Counted from the stretch's first letter, positions 18,502-26,748 are shown. The stretch is 64,000 nt of DNA from Polaribacter sp. IC066 (GCF_007997085.1 NZ_VORR01000005.1:1-64000); one strand, 5' to 3'. The notes: generated from the sequence alone by a model not told the origin. Translations and numbers: made by a program.

Positions 18502-19668
18502 ATGAACAGCATGTATTTTACTGAAGAGCATGAAGCATTTCGTCAAAGTTTTAAAGATTTTTTACAAAAAGAAGTAGTTCCACACATCGAAAAATGGGAG
18601 AAAACAGGTACTATCGAACGTTTTATCTGGAAAAAATTCGGTGAAATGGGATATTTCGGTTTATCAACTCCAGAAGAACATGGAGGTATGGATCTAGATC
18701 TTTTTTACACCGTTATCTTTTTAGAAGAATTACAGAAAATTAATTCTGGCGGATTTGCAGCGGCAATGTGGGCGCATGAATATTTAGCAATGACGCACCT
18801 AAATAAAGAAGGTGATGATTTTATCAAAAATAAATATTTAGTGCCAAGTGTAGAAGGAGATATGATTGGTTGTCTTTGTATTACAGAACCTTTTGGTGGC
18901 TCTGACGTTGCCGGAATGCGTTCTACGGCAATTAAACAAGGAGACAAATACATCTTAAATGGTTCTAAAACCTTTATTACAAACGGTGTTTATTCAGATT
19001 ATTTAATTGTTGCTGCAAAAACAGATCCTTCAGATAAATACAAAGGAATCAGTATTTTTGTAGTGGATAGAAGCTCAAAAGGAGTTTCTGCAACAAAATT
19101 AGATAAATTAGGATGGAAAGCTAGTGATACAGGAGAAATAGCTTTTGACAATGTAGAAATTCCGATTTCTAATTTATTAGGTGAAGAGGGTAAAGGTTTT
19201 GCCTATATTATGCAACATTTTGCATCCGAACGATTAATCATGGGCGTAAATGCGCACGCAAGAGCAGAATTTGCTTTAGAATATGCGATTAATTACATGC
19301 AAGAACGAACTGCTTTTGGTAAATCTTTAGATAAATTTCAAGCATTAAGACATAAAATTGCAGAAATGGCAAGTAGGGTAGATATGTGTAAAGAATATAA
19401 TTATTCTATTGCAAAACGTTTAAATGACGGTCACTACGTTGTAAAAGAAGCAAGCATGTCTAAATTATTATCAACTAAAATGGCAGATGAAGTAATCTAT
19501 GATGCTCTGCAAATGTTGGGTGGTTACGGTTATATGGAAGAGTACCCGATGGCACGTTTGTTAAGAGATAGTAGATTAGGTCCTATTGGAGGCGGAACAT
19601 CAGAAATCTTAAAAGAGATTATTGCAAAGATGGTGATTGATAAAAAAGAATATAAACCTGCTACGTAG
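18502..19668 (+). CDS. Acyl-CoA dehydrogenase
   Basis: The 388-residue flavoprotein oxidises acyl-CoA to 2-enoyl-CoA. Signatures are CITEPFGGSDVAGMRSTA, the FAD region FITNGVYSDYLIVAAKT, the RTAFGKSLDKFQALRHKIAEMA segment, and a C-terminal LGGYGYMEEYPMARLLRDSR with IGGGTSEI. Length and motif order are normal. It could belong to fatty acid or branched-chain amino acid breakdown. A second in-frame ATG nine bases into the gene is a possible alternative start. Confidence 0.92.
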   Translation: MNSMYFTEEHEAFRQSFKDFLQKEVVPHIEKWEKTGTIERFIWKKFGEMGYFGLSTPEEHGGMDLDLFYTVIFLEELQKINSGGFAAAMWAHEYLAMTHLNKEGDDFIKNKYLVPSVEGDMIGCLCITEPFGGSDVAGMRSTAIKQGDKYILNGSKTFITNGVYSDYLIVAAKTDPSDKYKGISIFVVDRSSKGVSATKLDKLGWKASDTGEIAFDNVEIPISNLLGEEGKGFAYIMQHFASERLIMGVNAHARAEFALEYAINYMQERTAFGKSLDKFQALRHKIAEMASRVDMCKEYNYSIAKRLNDGHYVVKEASMSKLLSTKMADEVIYDALQMLGGYGYMEEYPMARLLRDSRLGPIGGGTSEILKEIIAKMVIDKKEYKPAT

Positions 19669-19824
19669 GTTTAAAAATACTAATTTTAAAATATTTTATC
19701 ATCTTACAGGGTTCTTATACTAACTTTATTTTAGTCACAAACCTTGTAAGATTTTTTGTTTTTAACCAAGAACCACGGATCACAAACCACAAACCACACC
19801 ACAAACCGCGAATTACGATTATTT
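19669..19824. other. Intergenic region with degenerate 7-9 bp direct repeats
   Basis: No gene is visible here. The stretch 19771-19811 contains repeated short words (ACCACGGATCAC, AAACCACAAACCACACCACAAACCGCG). Similar short repeats recur in other spacers of this window. The hairpin-like pair around 19706-19758 (ACAGGGTTCT and CCTTGTAAGATTTTTTG) could be a weak terminator for the acyl-CoA dehydrogenase gene. Confidence 0.4.
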
Positions 19825-19912
19825 GGGCGTTTCCTAAAAAGGTCGGGCTTTCACTGCTCGCTTCACGCTAAAAAGCGTGAGAGCTCAAACAAACCGTTCA
19901 ATCCCTAACGCA
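19825..19912. repeat. Candidate dispersed intergenic element with GGGCGT...CCCTAACG ends
   Basis: The block starts GGGCGTTTCCTAAAAAGGTC, contains GGGCTTTC and a central hairpin TCACGCT-AAAA-AGCGTGA (19863-19880), and ends CAATCCCTAACGC. It is far more GC-rich than its surroundings. I recall similar GGGCG...GGTCGGGCTTTC...CAATCCC elements in intergenic DNA of many Flavobacteriaceae, but only one copy is in this window, so the repeat status is from memory, not shown here. Confidence 0.5.
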
Positions 19913-19945
19913 AAATGATTGTAGAAAATAAATTGTAAATTTTAA

Positions 19946-19975
19946 TTTGTAGTACGTATTTAATAATTACATTTG
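19946..19975 (+). promoter_or_regulatory. Promoter of rpsU
   Basis: TTTG at 19946-19949 and TACATTTG at 19968-19975 (exact TAnnTTTG) with an 18-bp spacer. The leader to the ATG at 20050 would be about 70 bases, longer than usual for this genome, and includes the strong ribosome-binding site. Confidence 0.65.
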
Positions 19976-20033
19976 CAGTCCAAAAAATAAACCAATAGTT
20001 TTAAGAACTATACAAAATATAAAGATACGATGA

Positions 20034-20042
20034 AGGGAGGTG
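20034..20042 (+). promoter_or_regulatory. Unusually strong Shine-Dalgarno sequence of rpsU
   Basis: AGGGAGGTG lies 7-9 bases before the ATG. No other gene in the window has such a site; most starts are preceded by A-rich sequence. In Flavobacteriia the anti-Shine-Dalgarno tail of 16S rRNA is sequestered by ribosomal proteins including bS21, and strong SD on rpsU is the known basis of autoregulation. Confidence 0.85.
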
Positions 20043-20049
20043 CCAACAT

Positions 20050-20247
20050 ATGTTAATTATACCCATTAAAGAAGGAGAGAATATCGATAGAGCTTTAAAG
20101 CGTTACAAGAGAAAATTTGATCGAACAAAAACGATGAAAAACTTGCGTGCAAGAAAGAACTTTACAAAGCCGTCAGTAGCTAATAGAGCTCAAAGAATTA
20201 AAGCCTCTTACGTTCAGCATTTAAGAACAAAAGAAGAAGTAGGTTAA
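20050..20247 (+). CDS. rpsU: 30S ribosomal protein S21 (bS21)
   Basis: The 65-residue basic protein starts LIIPIKEGENIDRALKRYKRKFDRT, the bS21 consensus. It sits near the 3' end of 16S rRNA. In Flavobacteriia it helps hold the anti-Shine-Dalgarno tail so that ordinary messages do not use SD pairing. The start is fixed by the strong SD nine bases upstream. Two hairpins follow (20303-20323 and 20351-20387), so it is probably monocistronic. Confidence 0.97.
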   Translation: MLIIPIKEGENIDRALKRYKRKFDRTKTMKNLRARKNFTKPSVANRAQRIKASYVQHLRTKEEVG

Positions 20248-20302
20248 TGAAACTCAATTTTGAGAAGGCTGTAAGACGCACTCAAAATTTTAAGTTGAAT
20301 TA

Positions 20303-20323
20303 ATCCCGCTTTTGTAGCGGGAT
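20303..20323 (+). terminator. Hairpin downstream of rpsU
   Basis: ATCCCGCT and AGCGGGAT form an 8-bp stem with a 5-base loop, 55 bp after the rpsU stop. The T-tract after it is short (CTTT), so it could pause or process the message as well as terminate. Confidence 0.6.
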
Positions 20324-20350
20324 CTTTACTGAAAATTTGCTTAATAAATT

Positions 20351-20387
20351 AATCTCGTAACACATAATCTTGTGTTACGAGATTTTT
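20351..20387 (+). terminator. Strong intrinsic terminator between rpsU and xerC
   Basis: AATCTCGTAACACA pairs perfectly with TGTGTTACGAGATT (14 bp), followed by TTTT. It insulates rpsU from xerC, and it would lie inside the coding region if xerC were translated from the ATG at 20370, an argument against that start. Confidence 0.85.
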
Positions 20388-20410
20388 TATGCGTTAAGTT
20401 TTGTAAATTT

Positions 20411-20491
20411 ACCATCAACCATCAACCATCAACCATCAACCATCAACCATCAACGAAAAACGAAAAACCAACAACCAACAACCAACAACCA
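20411..20491 (+). repeat. Two heptanucleotide tandem repeats before xerC
   Basis: Six perfect copies of ACCATCA occupy 20411-20452; three copies of ACCAACA plus a partial fourth occupy 20467-20491. They stand between the rpsU terminator and the proposed xerC start. Period-7 repeats also occur at 61265-61312 and near 63152. Confidence 0.9.
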
Positions 20492-20504
20492 AACAACGCT
20501 AACT

Positions 20505-21392
20505 TTGATCGATTCATTCCTAGACTATGTATCATTTGAAAAAAAATATTCTGTACACACGGTTGCAGCGTATAAAACCGATTTAATATCGTTTAGAGAT
20601 TTTGTGAGTACAACATACCAGCAAGAAGAGTTATTGGAGGTTCATTATGCTCAAATAAGAAGTTGGATTGTTTCTTTAGTAGATGCAAAAATGTCTAATA
20701 GAAGTATTAACAGAAAGGTAAGTTCCCTAAAATCGTTCTATAAATTTCTTCAAAAAAGCGAACAGGTAAAAGTTAATCCACTTTCAAAACATAAAGCACT
20801 CAAAGTTGCTAAAAAAGTGCAAGTACCGTTTACCGCTAAAGAAATCAATACTGTTATTGAAAATTTGAATCAAGAAAAAGACTTTATATCGGTAAGGAAT
20901 AAATTAATGGTCGAACTATTTTACTCTACAGGAATTAGAAGGGCAGAATTGATAAATATTAAAGAAAAAAACATAAGTCTTTCAGATGGCACAATTAAAG
21001 TATTGGGCAAAAGAAATAAAGAACGTTTTGTACCTCTTTTACAATCTGTTGCAGCTACCTTAAACGAATATGTAATCTTAAAAAAAGAATACTCTAAAGA
21101 TATAGAAGAGCTTTTTATTACAAATAAAGGAAATAAAATTTACGAAACACTTGTCTACAGAACTATAAATTCATACTTTAGGCACGTTTCTACGAAGGTA
21201 AAAAAGAGTCCGCATATATTAAGACATTCTTTTGCCACGCATTTGTTAAATGAAGGAGCAAATTTAAATTCGGTTAAAGAGTTGCTAGGGCATTCTAGTT
21301 TAGCCTCCACTCAAGTCTATACTCACAATAGTCTTGATGCTATAAAAAAAGTATATAACCAAGCTCACCCTAGGAGCACTAAAAAAGAATAA
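20505..21392 (+). CDS. xerC: Tyrosine recombinase XerC-like
   Basis: The protein is a tyrosine recombinase: N-terminal SAM-like domain (SFLDYVSFEKKYSVHTVAAYK) and a catalytic domain with Arg in STGIRRAELINI, the HILRHSFATHLLNEGA box, the LGHSSLASTQVYTH box and its tyrosine. XerC/D resolve chromosome dimers at dif. The open frame extends back to 20370 but the first 45 codons are made of terminator and heptamer repeats. The TTG at 20505, directly before LIDSFLDYV, gives 296 residues, the normal family size. The location between rpsU and hpf is the usual flavobacterial order, so this is the housekeeping enzyme, not an island integrase. Confidence 0.9.
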   Translation: MIDSFLDYVSFEKKYSVHTVAAYKTDLISFRDFVSTTYQQEELLEVHYAQIRSWIVSLVDAKMSNRSINRKVSSLKSFYKFLQKSEQVKVNPLSKHKALKVAKKVQVPFTAKEINTVIENLNQEKDFISVRNKLMVELFYSTGIRRAELINIKEKNISLSDGTIKVLGKRNKERFVPLLQSVAATLNEYVILKKEYSKDIEELFITNKGNKIYETLVYRTINSYFRHVSTKVKKSPHILRHSFATHLLNEGANLNSVKELLGHSSLASTQVYTHNSLDAIKKVYNQAHPRSTKKE

Positions 21393-21395
21393 TTT

Positions 21396-21704
21396 ATGAA
21401 AGTATTCACACAGTCAGTTAATTTCAATGCAGACAAAGAGTTAATGGTGTTTGTAGAAAAGAAAGTTGGTGCATTAGTAAAATTTCATGATAAAATTGTA
21501 GATGCAGAGGTGTTTTTGAAAGTTCAAAATACAAGTGACAAAGAAAATAAGATTACAGAGGTCAAAATTAATATTCCGGGAAGCGAGTTGATTGTAAAAA
21601 GAGAAACAAAAACCTTCGAAGAAGGCGTTAATGCTGCTGTAGACAACTTAAAAAGACAGCTAAAAAGATCAAAAGAGAAGCAGCGAGACGCTATGATTTC
21701 ATAA
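21396..21704 (+). CDS. hpf: Ribosome hibernation promoting factor (HPF/RaiA family, short form)
   Basis: The 102-residue protein has the beta-alpha-beta-beta-beta-alpha pattern of HPF/YfiA proteins, with VKINIPGSELIVKRETKTFEEGVNAAVDNLKRQLKR near the C-terminus. These proteins bind the 30S decoding site and silence ribosomes in stationary phase. It starts 3 bp after xerC and is probably co-transcribed. No C-terminal dimerisation domain is present. Confidence 0.9.
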   Translation: MKVFTQSVNFNADKELMVFVEKKVGALVKFHDKIVDAEVFLKVQNTSDKENKITEVKINIPGSELIVKRETKTFEEGVNAAVDNLKRQLKRSKEKQRDAMIS

Positions 21705-21740
21705 AAAGTAAAAAAAAAGTAAAAAAACTATGATAAAATG

Positions 21741-21772
21741 TTTTAGAATATAAAAAAACTTTATACATTTGC
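21741..21772 (+). promoter_or_regulatory. Promoter of the tRNA-tuf operon
   Basis: GTTTT at 21741-21745 and TACATTTG at 21765-21772 (exact -7 consensus), separated by about 20 bp. The first tRNA starts 39 bp downstream. It likely drives the four tRNAs and tuf and may read into secE-nusG. Confidence 0.7.
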
Positions 21773-21810
21773 AATCCGTTAGAAATAGCGGATTGTTTTT
21801 GCAACAAAAA

Positions 21811-21884
21811 GCCGATGTAGCTCAGCTGGCTAGAGCAGCTGATTTGTAATCAGCAGGTCGTGGGTTCGAGTCCCTCCATCGGCT
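21811..21884 (+). tRNA. tRNA-Thr (anticodon TGT)
   Basis: The acceptor arms GCCGATG and CATCGGC pair. The D-arm AGCTCAGCTGGCTAGAGC, the anticodon loop with TGT and the T-arm GGGTTCGAGTCCC are all intact. CCA is not encoded. Confidence 0.97.
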
Positions 21885-21927
21885 CAAAAGCAAAAAAATT
21901 GTAGTTCATTGAAATCATAAATTTAGA

Positions 21928-22009
21928 GGGGAGATACTCAAGCGGCCAACGAGGACGGACTGTAACTCCGTTGACTACGTCTTCGCAGGTTCGAATCCTG
22001 CTCTCCCCA
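21928..22009 (+). tRNA. tRNA-Tyr (anticodon GTA)
   Basis: The acceptor arms GGGGAGA and TCTCCCC pair. The anticodon loop reads CTGTAAC, and a long variable arm marks a class II tRNA. The T-arm AGGTTCGAATCCT is intact. Confidence 0.97.
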
Positions 22010-22024
22010 CAAAATTTATATATT

Positions 22025-22097
22025 GCGAAAGTAGCTCAGTTGGTAGAGCGTCAGCCTTCCAAGCTGAATGTCGCCGGTTCGAACCCGGTCTTTCGCT
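22025..22097 (+). tRNA. tRNA-Gly (anticodon TCC)
   Basis: The acceptor arms GCGAAAG and CTTTCGC pair. The anticodon loop reads CTTCCAA and the T-arm CCGGTTCGAACCCGG is intact. Confidence 0.97.
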
Positions 22098-22183
22098 CAA
22101 AGAGTTTTTGTTTTAAGTAGAAGTATCGTTAATAGTACGTTACTTTTGTTAAAGCAAAAGGCAAGTTGATAGTTTTTCAACAA

Positions 22184-22256
22184 GCCGGTGTAGCTCAGTC
22201 GGTAGAGCGCATCCTTGGTAGGGATGAGGTCGTGGGTTCAAGTCCCATCGCTGGCT
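22184..22256 (+). tRNA. tRNA-Thr (anticodon GGT)
   Basis: The acceptor arms GCCGGTG and CGCTGGC pair with two wobbles. The anticodon loop reads TTGGTAG and the T-arm GGGTTCAAGTCCC is intact. Together with the TGT tRNA it gives two threonine isoacceptors in one operon. Confidence 0.97.
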
Positions 22257-22317
22257 CATTTTAAAACGTATTATTGGACACTAAATATATTTAAACTAAG
22301 AATTAAAATTAATAATC

Positions 22318-23505
22318 ATGGCAAAAGCAAATTTTGACCGTTCGAAACCACACTTAAACATTGGTACTATCGGACACGTAGATCACGGTAAGACTACATT
22401 AACTGCGGCTATTACTAAAGTATTGTCTGATGCAGGTTTTTGTGACGCAAAATCTTTCGATCAGATTGATAACGCACCAGAGGAAAAAGAAAGAGGTATT
22501 ACAATTAATACATCTCATGTTGAATATCAAACAGCAAATCGTCACTATGCGCACGTAGATTGTCCAGGTCACGCGGATTACGTTAAAAACATGGTTACAG
22601 GTGCTGCCCAAATGGACGGCGCAATTTTAGTTGTTGCAGCAACAGATGGACCAATGCCACAAACTCGTGAACACATTTTATTAGGACGCCAGGTTGGTAT
22701 TCCTCGTATGGTTGTTTTTATGAACAAGGTAGATATGGTTGATGATGAAGAATTAATCGAATTAGTAGATATGGAAGTAAGAGAATTACTTTCTTTCTAT
22801 GAGTACGATGGAGATAATGGACCTGTTATTGCTGGTTCAGCATTGGGTGCTTTAAACGGAGATCCTAAATGGGTTGAAACTGTTTTAGAATTAATGGAAG
22901 CTGTTGATGTTTGGATTGAAGAGCCTTTGAGAGAAATCGATAAGCCTTTCTTAATGCCAGTTGAAGACGTGTTTTCTATTACAGGTCGTGGTACAGTAGC
23001 AACTGGGCGTATCGAAACTGGAATTGCAAATACAGGGGATGTAGTTGATATTATTGGTATGGGAGCTGTGAAAATGACTTCTACTATTACTGGTATTGAA
23101 ATGTTTCGTCAAATCTTAAACAGAGGAGAAGCAGGAGATAATGCAGGTATCTTATTAAGAGGTATTGCAAAAGAAGATATTAAAAGAGGTATGGTAATCT
23201 GTAAGCCAGGTTCAGTAACACCACACGCTAAATTCAAAGCAGAAGTTTATGTTTTGAAGAAAGAAGAAGGTGGTCGTCATACTCCATTTCATAACAACTA
23301 TCGTCCACAGTTCTATGTAAGAACTACGGATGTTACAGGTACTATTAATTTACCAGATGGTGTAGAAATGGTGATGCCTGGAGATAACTTAACAATTACT
23401 GTAGATTTAATTCAAGCAATTGCATTAAATGTAGGTTTACGTTTCGCAATCCGTGAGGGTGGTAGAACTGTAGGTGCAGGTCAGGTAACTGAATTATTAG
23501 ATTAA
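22318..23505 (+). CDS. tuf: Elongation factor Tu
   Basis: The 395-residue GTPase delivers aminoacyl-tRNA to the ribosome. G motifs are GHVDHGKTT, the [12 protein letters not shown] switch, DCPGH and NKVD, followed by domains 2 and 3 ending QVTELLD. The start is preceded by A-rich sequence and no SD. It lies 61 bp after tRNA-Thr(GGT), the standard tRNA-tuf arrangement. Confidence 0.99.
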   Translation: MAKANFDRSKPHLNIGTIGHVDHGKTTLTAAITKVLSDAGFCDAKSFDQIDNAPEEKERGITINTSHVEYQTANRHYAHVDCPGHADYVKNMVTGAAQMDGAILVVAATDGPMPQTREHILLGRQVGIPRMVVFMNKVDMVDDEELIELVDMEVRELLSFYEYDGDNGPVIAGSALGALNGDPKWVETVLELMEAVDVWIEEPLREIDKPFLMPVEDVFSITGRGTVATGRIETGIANTGDVVDIIGMGAVKMTSTITGIEMFRQILNRGEAGDNAGILLRGIAKEDIKRGMVICKPGSVTPHAKFKAEVYVLKKEEGGRHTPFHNNYRPQFYVRTTDVTGTINLPDGVEMVMPGDNLTITVDLIQAIALNVGLRFAIREGGRTVGAGQVTELLD

Positions 23506-23537
23506 TATTTAATTAGTTTATTAATTGATAAATATAA

Positions 23538-23568
23538 AAAGGTATTCCGTTTCTAACGGGATGCCTTT
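23538..23568 (+). other. Hairpin between tuf and tRNA-Trp
   Basis: AAAGGTATTCCGTT and AACGGGATGCCTTT form a 14-bp stem (two G-T pairs) with a TCT loop. There is no T-tract behind it, so it may stabilise or process the tuf 3' end rather than stop transcription into tRNA-Trp and secE. Confidence 0.65.
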
Positions 23569-23583
23569 ATCAATGAATAAGAA

Positions 23584-23655
23584 ACGGGCGTAGTTCAGCG
23601 GTAGAGCACTGGTCTCCAAAACCAGCTGTCGGGAGTTCGAATCTCTCCGCCCGTG
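23584..23655 (+). tRNA. tRNA-Trp (anticodon CCA)
   Basis: The acceptor arms ACGGGCG and CGCCCGT pair. The anticodon loop reads TCTCCAAAA and the T-arm GGAGTTCGAATCTCT is intact. It is placed between tuf and secE as in most Bacteroidota. Confidence 0.97.
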
Positions 23656-23675
23656 CAATAAAACATAAAAGTAAG

Positions 23676-23873
23676 ATGAACTTTATACAATATATCAAAG
23701 ATTCTTTTGATGAGTTAAGTAACCACATGACTTGGATTTCAAAGGAGGATGCTCAAAAAACGACGGTAACGGTAGCTGTTTTTACAATTCTGTTTGCGTT
23801 GGCGGTAGCGGGTATAGACTATGTTTTTCAATCTGGACTAGATAATTTTTTCGAAATGTTTAAATCTAACTAA
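23676..23873 (+). CDS. secE: Preprotein translocase subunit SecE
   Basis: The 65-residue protein is the short single-span form: an amphipathic helix (FDELSNHMTWISKEDAQKTTV) followed by one membrane segment (about 30-50). SecE clamps SecY in the Sec translocon. The position between tRNA-Trp and nusG is canonical, with only 2 bp to nusG. Confidence 0.95.
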   Translation: MNFIQYIKDSFDELSNHMTWISKEDAQKTTVTVAVFTILFALAVAGIDYVFQSGLDNFFEMFKSN

Positions 23874-23875
23874 TA

Positions 23876-24427
23876 ATGGCAACTGATTCAGTAATGAAAT
23901 GGTATGTTGTTAGAGCCATTGGAGGACAAGAAAATAAAGTAAAAGCTTACATAGAAACTGAAATTTCTAGAGTAGGATTGTCTGATTATGTAAGTCAGGT
24001 AATTGTACCTACAGAGAAAGTTATTCAGATACGAAACGGTAAAAAGGTGAATAGAGAAAGAGCTTTTTTTCCTGGATACATAATGGTAGAGGCAAATCTT
24101 TCGGGTGAAGTACCGCACGTTATTAAAGGAATAACAGGTGTTATTGGTTTTTTAGGGGAAGTAAAAGGAGGAGAACCTGTACCGATGCGAAAATCAGAGG
24201 TAAATAGAATGCTAGGTAAAGTTGATGAGCTTTCAGTTCAAGATGAAAACATGGCAATTCCTTTTAATATCGGTGAAACTGTTAAGGTTGTAGATGGTCC
24301 ATTTAATGGATTTGATGGAACTATAGAAAAAGTAAATGAAGAAAAGCGTAAACTTGAGGTAATGGTAAAGATTTTCGGAAGAAAAACACCATTAGAATTA
24401 AGTTATATGCAAGTAGAAAAGATATAA
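23876..24427 (+). CDS. nusG: Transcription termination/antitermination factor NusG
   Basis: The 183-residue protein has the NGN domain (KWYVVRAIGGQENKVKAYIE, FFPGYIMVEA) and a C-terminal KOW domain (GETVKVVDGPFNGFDGTIEKV). NusG binds the RNA polymerase clamp and affects pausing and coupling to ribosomes. It follows secE and precedes rplK. Confidence 0.97.
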   Translation: MATDSVMKWYVVRAIGGQENKVKAYIETEISRVGLSDYVSQVIVPTEKVIQIRNGKKVNRERAFFPGYIMVEANLSGEVPHVIKGITGVIGFLGEVKGGEPVPMRKSEVNRMLGKVDELSVQDENMAIPFNIGETVKVVDGPFNGFDGTIEKVNEEKRKLEVMVKIFGRKTPLELSYMQVEKI

Positions 24428-24498
24428 TTGTTACACAAATATATAGATCGATTTGTTTTTAGCTTCTAAATAAAAGCAAATCATTAAACATTTTTAAA

Positions 24499-24936
24499 AT
24501 GGCAAAAGAAGTTAGTAAAGTAGTTAAGTTACAAGTAAAGGGAGGCGCAGCGAATCCATCGCCGCCGGTTGGACCTGCTTTAGGTGCTGCTGGTGTTAAC
24601 ATTATGGAGTTCTGTAAACAGTTTAATGCAAGAACGCAAGACAAACAGGGTAAAGTTTTACCCGTTGTTATTACTGTTTTCAAAGATAAATCGTTCGATT
24701 TTCTTGTAAAAACTCCACCTGCAGCAGTTCAGTTACTAGAAGTGGCCAAAATTAAAAAGGGTTCAGGAGAACCAAACAGAAAGAAAGTAGCAGCAGTTAC
24801 TTGGGATCAGATTAAAGTTATTGCAGAAGACAAAATGGTAGATTTAAATGCCTTTGAAATGTCTTCAGCAATGCGTATGATTGCAGGTACAGCACGTTCT
24901 ATGGGTTTAACAGTTAAAGGTGATGCACCAGCATAA
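24499..24936 (+). CDS. rplK: 50S ribosomal protein L11
   Basis: The 145-residue protein has the L11 signature [26 protein letters not shown] and the C-terminal rRNA-binding domain with [13 protein letters not shown]11 forms the GTPase-associated centre with 23S rRNA. It lies in the fixed order rplK-rplA-rplJ-rplL. Confidence 0.98.
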   Translation: MAKEVSKVVKLQVKGGAANPSPPVGPALGAAGVNIMEFCKQFNARTQDKQGKVLPVVITVFKDKSFDFLVKTPPAAVQLLEVAKIKKGSGEPNRKKVAAVTWDQIKVIAEDKMVDLNAFEMSSAMRMIAGTARSMGLTVKGDAPA

Positions 24937-24956
24937 GCTTTATAAAAAGTAGTAAA

Positions 24957-25646
24957 ATGGCAAAATTAACAAAAAAGCAAAAAGAATCGCACGCAAAACT
25001 AGATCGTTCTCAATCGTATGATTTAGCGGCGGCTTCAGTGCTAGTCAAAGAGATTACTAACGTAAAGTTTGATGCATCAGTAGATTTAGCAATACGTTTA
25101 GGAGTAGATCCTCGAAAAGCAAATCAAATGGTTAGAGGTGTGGTAACACTACCACACGGAACTGGTAAAGATGTAAAAGTTTTAGCATTAGTAACTCCGG
25201 ATAAGGAAGCAGAAGCTACAGAAGCTGGTGCAGATTATGTAGGATTAGATGAATATCTTCAGAAAATTAAAGGAGGATGGACAGATGTAGACGTAATTAT
25301 CACAATGCCAAGTGTAATGGGTAAATTAGGTCCTTTAGGAAGAATTTTAGGTCCAAGAGGTTTAATGCCTAATCCAAAAACAGGTACTGTAACGATGGAT
25401 GTTGCAAAAGCTGTACAGGATGTGAAAGCTGGTAAAATTGACTTTAAAGTTGATAAAACAGGTATTATACATGCTGCAATTGGAAAAGTATCTTTTGATG
25501 CTATAAAGATTGAGGAGAATGCAAACGAGCTAATACAAACAATTATTAAATTGAAACCAACAACTGCAAAGGGAACGTATGTAAAAAGCGTTTTTATGTC
25601 TAGTACTATGAGTCCTAGTATTGCTCTTGAGGTGAAAACTGTTTAA
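24957..25646 (+). CDS. rplA: 50S ribosomal protein L1
   Basis: The 229-residue protein has the L1 segments [32 protein letters not shown] and the conserved [22 protein letters not shown]1 forms the mobile stalk at the E site and in many bacteria represses its own operon. It starts 20 bp after rplK. Confidence 0.98.
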   Translation: MAKLTKKQKESHAKLDRSQSYDLAAASVLVKEITNVKFDASVDLAIRLGVDPRKANQMVRGVVTLPHGTGKDVKVLALVTPDKEAEATEAGADYVGLDEYLQKIKGGWTDVDVIITMPSVMGKLGPLGRILGPRGLMPNPKTGTVTMDVAKAVQDVKAGKIDFKVDKTGIIHAAIGKVSFDAIKIEENANELIQTIIKLKPTTAKGTYVKSVFMSSTMSPSIALEVKTV

Positions 25647-25665
25647 TACGTTAAAACTTATAATT

Positions 25666-26181
25666 ATGACTAGAGAAGAGAAATCACAAGTAATACAAGA
25701 TTTAACAGCAGTATTAGCAGGAACGAACACACTATATTTAGCAGATATTTCAGGATTAAATGCACAAGCTACCTCTAATTTACGTAGAGCATGTTATAGA
25801 GCAGATGTTCAGTTATCAGTTGTAAAGAATACATTACTTGCAAAAGCAATGGAGGCATCAGACAAAGATTTTGGTGAGCTTCCAACAGTATTAAAAGGTA
25901 ATACATCAATGATGATTGCTGAAGCCGCTAATGCTCCAGCAAAACTAATTAAAGACTTTAGAAAAAAATCTAAAAAACCCTTATTAAAAGGTGCTTTTGC
26001 AGAAGAGTCTATATATATTGGTGATGAGCAATTAGACGCTTTAGTAAATATTAAATCTAGAGAAGAGTTAATTGGAGATATCATCGGATTATTACAATCG
26101 CCAGCTAAGAATGTTATTTCAGCATTACAATCTGGTGGTCAGACACTTTCAGGTATTCTTAAAACTTTATCTGAAAAATAA
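25666..26181 (+). CDS. rplJ: 50S ribosomal protein L10
   Basis: The 171-residue protein anchors the L7/L12 dimers of the ribosomal stalk. The N-terminus (LTAVLAGTNTLYLADISGLNA, TSNLRRACYRADVQLSVVKNT) is the rRNA-binding domain, and the C-terminal helix ending TLSGILKTLSEK is the L12-binding helix. It lies 19 bp after rplA; I see no long leader, so no classic L10 attenuator. Confidence 0.97.
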   Translation: MTREEKSQVIQDLTAVLAGTNTLYLADISGLNAQATSNLRRACYRADVQLSVVKNTLLAKAMEASDKDFGELPTVLKGNTSMMIAEAANAPAKLIKDFRKKSKKPLLKGAFAEESIYIGDEQLDALVNIKSREELIGDIIGLLQSPAKNVISALQSGGQTLSGILKTLSEK

Positions 26182-26231
26182 GTACGCGCACAAATAAACT
26201 ATAATAAACAAAATTTTTAAAAACAATTTAA

Positions 26232-26603
26232 ATGGCAGATTTAAAAGATTTCGCAGAGCAATTAGTTAACTTAACAGTAAAAGAAGTTAATGAATTAGCG
26301 ACTATATTAAAAGATGAGTACGGTATCGAACCAGCAGCAGCGGCAGTAACAGTAGCAGGACCAGCAGCAGCAGGTGAAGAGGTAGAAGAGCAAACTGAAT
26401 TCGACGTAATTTTAGTAGCAGCAGGTGGTTCTAAACTTGCAGTAGTAAAATTAGTTAAAGAATTAACTGGTTTAGGTTTAAAAGAAGCTAAAGGTATCGT
26501 AGATAGCGCTCCTGCAGCAGTAAAAGAAGGTGTATCTAAAGATGAGGCAGAAGGTCTTAAAAAATCTTTAGAAGAAGCTGGAGCTGAAGTAGAGCTTAAA
26601 TAA
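26232..26603 (+). CDS. rplL: 50S ribosomal protein L7/L12
   Basis: The 123-residue acidic protein has the N-terminal dimer helix, an alanine-rich hinge ([17 protein letters not shown]) and the C-terminal factor-binding domain ([40 protein letters not shown]). It recruits translation GTPases. The long spacer to rpoB holds a hairpin. Confidence 0.98.
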   Translation: MADLKDFAEQLVNLTVKEVNELATILKDEYGIEPAAAAVTVAGPAAAGEEVEEQTEFDVILVAAGGSKLAVVKLVKELTGLGLKEAKGIVDSAPAAVKEGVSKDEAEGLKKSLEEAGAEVELK

Positions 26604-26648
26604 GCTTTCAATCCTGACTACGCCTCGCGTGGCGGGACAACAAATTTA

Positions 26649-26687
26649 GGTTTAGGTACTGGAAATTCATATTTCTGGTCCTAAACC
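26649..26687 (+). promoter_or_regulatory. Hairpin in the rplL-rpoB spacer
   Basis: GGTTTAGG and CCTAAACC form the base of a stem-loop, with an inner AAAT/ATTT helix. A smaller GC-rich hairpin (CGCC-TCGCGT-GGCG) lies near 26622. The position suits partial termination or RNA processing that lowers rpoBC expression relative to ribosomal proteins, as known for E. coli; that role is inferred here. Confidence 0.55.
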
Positions 26688-26748
26688 ATTTTGTGTATAT
26701 ATTCGTTCTTTATTTTAATTCAGATTTTAATCAAAAAAATATTCTCTT

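Noticed and set aside
20411-20491. Short regularly spaced repeats as a CRISPR array
   Set aside because: They are perfect heptamers without spacers, so they are microsatellites.
20370-20504. Longer XerC starting at 20370
   Set aside because: The extra residues translate a terminator stem and heptamer repeats; family length fits the TTG at 20505.
20505-21392. xerC as integrase of the defence island
   Set aside because: It lies 24 kb away in the conserved rpsU-xerC-hpf block and is a housekeeping XerC.
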